Assembly (NCBI RefSeq): GCF_001761485.1 | Contig: NC_090773.1 | Span: forward strand, 1,612,001-1,676,000 | Source: Yarrowia lipolytica | Taxonomy: Eukaryota; Ascomycota; Dipodascomycetes; Dipodascales | Direction: 5' to 3' | Length of the DNA: 64,000 nucleotides | Shown here: positions 60,090-64,000 of the stretch, piece by piece | Position numbering within the stretch: position 1 is the first letter of the stretch | How the letters are laid out: every line of letters begins with the position of its first letter | The notes under the pieces: generated by a model | What the model was told of the DNA's origin: nothing | What the model saw: the letters and a program-made list of their open reading frames with translations, nothing else | Databases searched by the model: none | Translations under genes and position numbers: made by a program

Positions 60090-62569
60090 CGCTATCTCGA
60101 CGATGCCCCTGTGTTTGTCATAGGCCAATTTTTCTGACGACTTCCAGTTGTGTGTCAGACTGAGTTGATTATTACTACAGATTCTAGCCTTCACTTTTCT
60201 AACTCTCAATAACATGTGATTCTTACTTGGTTGTAGTGAAGAGATCAATCGCAGAAGAAGCCAAGAAGGAAATCAAGAAGCATAGCAACAAGCATAGCAT
60301 CAAGCTTGAAAGTAGTCATATCAGAGTGGAGGCCGGGCAAAGTGTGGAGACAAAGAGACACCTCAGGAACGACGGGGTGTCTCGCAGGAGCAATCCCATG
60401 TCTGTCCAAGACGTGTCTCGTAGAGGGATGATTTGGCGATGTGATGCTCAGAGTAAGACAGTGAGATATCATGTTGAAGGGTATGAAACAGATGGGCTTC
60501 AGAAAGAAAGGTATCAAGAATGGCTTCAAGAATGGCTTCACGGTACTCACTGACTGGTTTTCATGGGGGCCTTCTAAGAGGATGCCTCTCTTGGGGTAGC
60601 AATGAACGCGTCTCCAGTCCCAGATGAACTAAAATCAATCACGGGCGTGGAAATCTCGTCAACGGTATCAAAAGAGTTCGGGGGAGGGGGATTGGAGTGG
60701 CTGGTGGAAAATGTTGGTTGGCACTCACCTTTGACCCCACGGAGGCGTAGATATCGTAACGTGACATCGATGAGTCTAGTACAAGTGATGACCACAGTAC
60801 TGTACCGGGTTTCCGTCTGTATCCTACCCGAGCAGTTGCATAACCATGTTTGCTACTTGGAGACAGTCAGTGGCCTCGTACAAGTACCATTATGACGTCC
60901 ACAAGCTGTATCATCACCGCCATGACCAGGTTTGTTAGATTGCCGGGGGAAGTGCATTGCAGACGCAGACATGCTGGAGATACCACTGAGTGTTTCAGCT
61001 CCTCAAGTCAACCGGAGTCCGTCAACGATGGTTTTTTGTACAGTACGTAAGTGGCTGACATATCTGCGACTGGTGTGTGATATCGAGAACATTGGTCGAC
61101 TGAACTCGTCGAGATGGATCGAGTCTCATCATCACCACGGCACATACTAGTACATGACAAAAGTTGACTCCAACCAAGAGTGATCCAAGTCGAGCTCCGA
61201 AAGGCTGTCCAAACGCCATTCACGCCAGTCACGCACGCCAGTCATGCTCGTTCGACCCCCAAACCGCCAAATATAAAGTTTGCTTGGCCCAACCAGAATA
61301 AATAGGACCAGGGGTAGCGGGCCACTTGCGCGGCAGTAGCGTTAGAAGACAGATGTGACAGCGGGAACATCGATTCCCGGTGGCGGCACGGCGGTCACGT
61401 GATCTGTGACAACATGATATTTCTCTCTTATCTTCAAACCATCCACCCGAAACAAGAACCAACACGTCTGACTAAGCAGCTAGCTCAAGAGACTCTCAAG
61501 CAGGAACACAACCACACATTCCGAGACGGTGAAAAAAAACGGTTGCACCCCGCTGGTTGCACCGGTTTTCAGTCAATTAAGCTCCTCCCAAAAAGGTACC
61601 AAAATTGCTTCTCTACTTATGCCGCGAAATGCAAAAAAAAAAGAGAAAAGGATGAGGTTCGGCTCTAAAGTAGACGGCACTAACGTTGGCTATAGCGCGG
61701 GCTTGCCAATGGAGCTTAAAAATGGGGGGGGGGGGGATGAAAAAAGAGGAGGGAAACCCGGGTTCAGGACGCAGACAAGAATAGCTCGTCTTTGTCGGAC
61801 GTGGACGCTCTCTCTAAACCCCTTTCTGCACCTCTGTCCCTTGTCTAGCGCTCAACGGGCGTGTGGTTGTTTATACGTTGAGCATGCATGTCCCACGTTA
61901 GCGTGGAAAAAAGACTAACCATGAGAGAAAAAAAAGTCTGACAAAAGACTAATCTAGAAGGGGCAAGTGTTAGCTCGAGTAGAGAGAGTACGAGCATGAT
62001 TCTGGGTGGTGGTTGTGGTCTGAGTGTGGTCTGAGTGTGGTCATGATTGTGATCACGTGATTGTGACCATGTGAGACTACAATGTACCGTGGATGTCTCC
62101 CCTCTTCGAACTCTCTGTACGGTTTACCAGCCTTTGGTTTGAGTTTTCGGTCGCTTGAACTACTGTGGAATGTGCAGTATCGCAGACAAGGGTGTGGCTG
62201 GTTGGCGGTTGGCGAGAAGTCGTGTGAAAGCGGCCACGGGCCCATGGCGTGTGGAAAAAAACGGCCGAGAAAGACGGAAACACACAAAGACGGGCTTTTT
62301 AGACCTTTTCACAGCGGTTGTGGACCCCGTAGGGCTCCTCCAGACTGGTTCTATCGACCCACCAATTTTTTTTCACGAGGCTGGATCACACGGCTGGTTT
62401 GGATCACCCCTCCATTTCCCGAACCAGACACATGTACGTCGAGTACACAGCAGTTGGATAATGATATAATTGGATGTTGTCGACGATACCGGTGATGTCC
62501 ACGATGCCGACGATTCCCGCGATGTCGACGATGCCTCGCGTCTTAGTCCACCATCCATCCACCATGGTT

Positions 62570-62608
<39 letters not shown>

Positions 62609-63658
62609 TCTTGCTGCAAAATGGATCGTCGCGGACAGAGGACTTGTATGAATGACTGGCTGCCAGAACATGTACCGCACCGGCCGGTCCACAAAAAGCC
62701 GTCGCTATCGAGCCATCCGCGCTATCATGCCATCCGACTATCGTACTATCGCGCCATCCACGCGTTATCACGACCTCAATCCATCAACAGCCATTTAGTT
62801 TGACATGTGGAGGAGAAACAGTCTGGTGGCGTATTTCGAAAAAGCTCTAATCTCTATACTGTACCTACGAGGGTTACCAGGAACAAGTACTGGTACCAGC
62901 GGACAAGTAGCACACAAGAGACGTTGTAATCTACACTTTGAAGCAAACCATCCACCGCAGGCCATCTACTCTACCGCCATCCATCTGGCTGCCCGTCAAC
63001 AGTCGGTCTGCACTTGTCAGGTCATATTCTTGCTGTTCATTCCGATGAGTCTGAAAAGGTAACTTCAGGAGGCATGTCCACCACGTGGGGGTGCAATTAG
63101 GGGGTTGTGCGGAGGTTTCGGGGCGGAAAAGACGGCAAAATGGGGTTCGTCGCCGGCTGGAGACGATTAAAATACTCGCCGGCCGGCCTGCTCCCCAGCA
63201 ACACCCTCCTATCCCGCCCCGGCCACTTTAGACGAAGGCTATAATCTTGGACCTTTTGGGTTCACGCCAGCCAAATGCTAAATCTGCTTTCTGCTGGTAG
63301 TGCTACTCTCGGACTCATTTCACACCCTCACAACCTGGTGAGCCATATCGACAGCAGTTTGAGGAGCCACAGAACCGTGAGCAGCGACCAACAACGACCG
63401 AGCCCACACCCAAGCCACCCCCACGAGTCCCCAGACGAGCCACACGTCGTCCGTCTCTTTCCGCCCAACGTTTTGCACCATTCGAGTCCAGACAGTGATA
63501 CGCCGTGAGTGATACGAATCCGACCAAGACACGACTCAACGGACAGTAACAAGCAGAGGCACACCAGAGCGGCACAGACAGATACACAGACAGATACACA
63601 GACAGAGCGACAACAGACAGAGCGACACCGACACCGACACAGACACAGACAAATTACA
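60090..63658. other. Intergenic region before the GPCR gene
   Basis: No supported gene is seen in 3.6 kb. Frames are short and several start only from TTG or GTG. Visible structures are tandem AAGCATAGCA (60277-60300) and CAAGAATGGCTT (60514-60540) duplications, CACGTG boxes (61396, 62054), a G run (61725-61736) and a 36-base T run (62572-62607). GACAGACAGATACACAGACAGA repeats lie in the GPCR 5' leader (about 63575-63655). Confidence 0.55.
62572..62607. repeat. 36-base homopolymer T run
   Basis: The run is uninterrupted and the longest homopolymer in the window. No flanking target-site duplication or LINE-like frame was seen. Confidence 0.95.
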
Positions 63659-64000
63659 ATGTCCCATCAACACGGCAAGTTCCAGGAGGACCCCATCACC
63701 AACGCCGTCAATGCATACACAGACCATCAGCAGCTGGTGCAACGAATATGCTCGGTGGTGGCGTCGTGTGTGTCCATTGTCTTTGGACTGTTTGCATTCT
63801 ATTTATTCATCAACATGCGCAAAAAGGTGTTTCGACACCACCTGATTTTTTTGCTTCTCACGTTTGACTTCGGCAAGGCCGTGGTCTTATTGTGGTACCC
63901 CGTGCGGGTGCTACAGGTCAAAAGCAGTTACAACAACGTCAACTTCTGCGAGATTGTTGGCTACTTCACCTGCTGCTTCATCGAGGGAGCAGATCTCGCC
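63659..64000 (+). CDS. G-protein-coupled receptor, Git3/Gpr1-like, 3' end outside window
   Basis: The frame opens at an ATG at 63659 and runs off the window after 114 residues. It shows three hydrophobic segments: TM1 about 33-51 (ASCVSIVFGLFAFYLF), TM2 about 61-82 (HLIFLLLTFDFGKAVVLLWYPV) and the start of TM3 about 97-114. A conserved cysteine (Cys97) sits at the TM3 entrance. The loop MRKKVFRHH and the LL-DFGKAVVLLWYPVR and E-G-D-LA pattern fit the fungal glucose/cAMP-pathway receptors of the Git3/Gpr1 type. These couple to Gpa2-like G proteins and adenylate cyclase. Ligand and length are unknown because most of the gene is missing. There is no cleavable signal peptide, as usual for the class. 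Confidence 0.8.
   Translation, partial: MSHQHGKFQEDPITNAVNAYTDHQQLVQRICSVVASCVSIVFGLFAFYLFINMRKKVFRHHLIFLLLTFDFGKAVVLLWYPVRVLQVKSSYNNVNFCEIVGYFTCCFIEGADLA

Noticed and set aside
60227-60553. 108-codon basic frame
   Set aside because: It begins with TTG, is built partly of short duplicated DNA words, and matches no family.
60715-60735. Minus-strand GTGAGT as a donor of a spliced gene at 60.6-60.8 kb
   Set aside because: No branch/acceptor pair or conserved exon could be found on either side; a six-base match is expected often by chance.

Overview
The window is nuclear DNA of a yeast, and the evidence points to Yarrowia lipolytica or a very close relative. The genes are mostly single-exon and encode typical ascomycete orthologues. 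Arginine is often CGA. Intergenic spaces are long, up to 5.6 kb. The signal before RPL10 has the Yarrowia intron geometry, with the branch site only two bases from the CAG acceptor. No rRNA, virus-like element, complete transposon or CRISPR array was recognised.

Layout, left to right. 1-8.6 kb: an SDR oxidoreductase (-), divergent from a glutamine-synthetase-like ligase (+), then the deubiquitinase OTU1 (+) and the 60S export factor BUD20 (-). 10.8-19.5 kb: the phosducin-like chaperone PLP2 (-), ribosomal protein RPL10 (+, probably with a 5'UTR intron), phosphomannomutase SEC53 (+) and a mitochondrial coiled-coil protein of the DUF1640/FMP32 family (-). 19.5-25.1 kb: a gene-poor gap rich in short tandem repeats. 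25.1-32.2 kb: an SPX-domain VTC5-like protein (+), the SWR1-complex actin-related protein ARP6 (-) and a small coiled-coil protein of unknown function (-). 35.4-43.9 kb: two large, neighbouring GPI-anchored wall proteins (+). They share a distinctive N-terminal domain but have unrelated stalks, and the first is interrupted by a one-base deletion inside its 102-bp repeats. 44-47.8 kb: a small unknown gene (-) and four tRNA genes (Ala-AGC, Tyr-GTA with intron, Gly-TCC with intron, Ala-TGC). 48.9-56.6 kb: ENT3 (+), UTP14 (-), ACL4 (-), GIR2 (+). 58.9-64 kb: a secreted Thr-rich wall protein (+) and, cut by the window end, the N-terminus of a Git3/Gpr1-type GPCR (+).

Six genes act in ribosome production or translation (BUD20, RPL10, UTP14, ACL4, GIR2, tRNAs). 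They are not adjacent, and no operon-like arrangement is expected in yeast. SEC53 supplies GDP-mannose and GPI precursors, and the wall proteins in the same window would consume these. The most unusual signals are: the paired wall proteins with the shared N-terminal domain; the frameshift in the repeat adhesin; a 21-bp-periodic array of composite TGAGTCA/CACGTG sites at 15.3 kb; and several other short perfect tandem arrays in otherwise featureless intergenic DNA.
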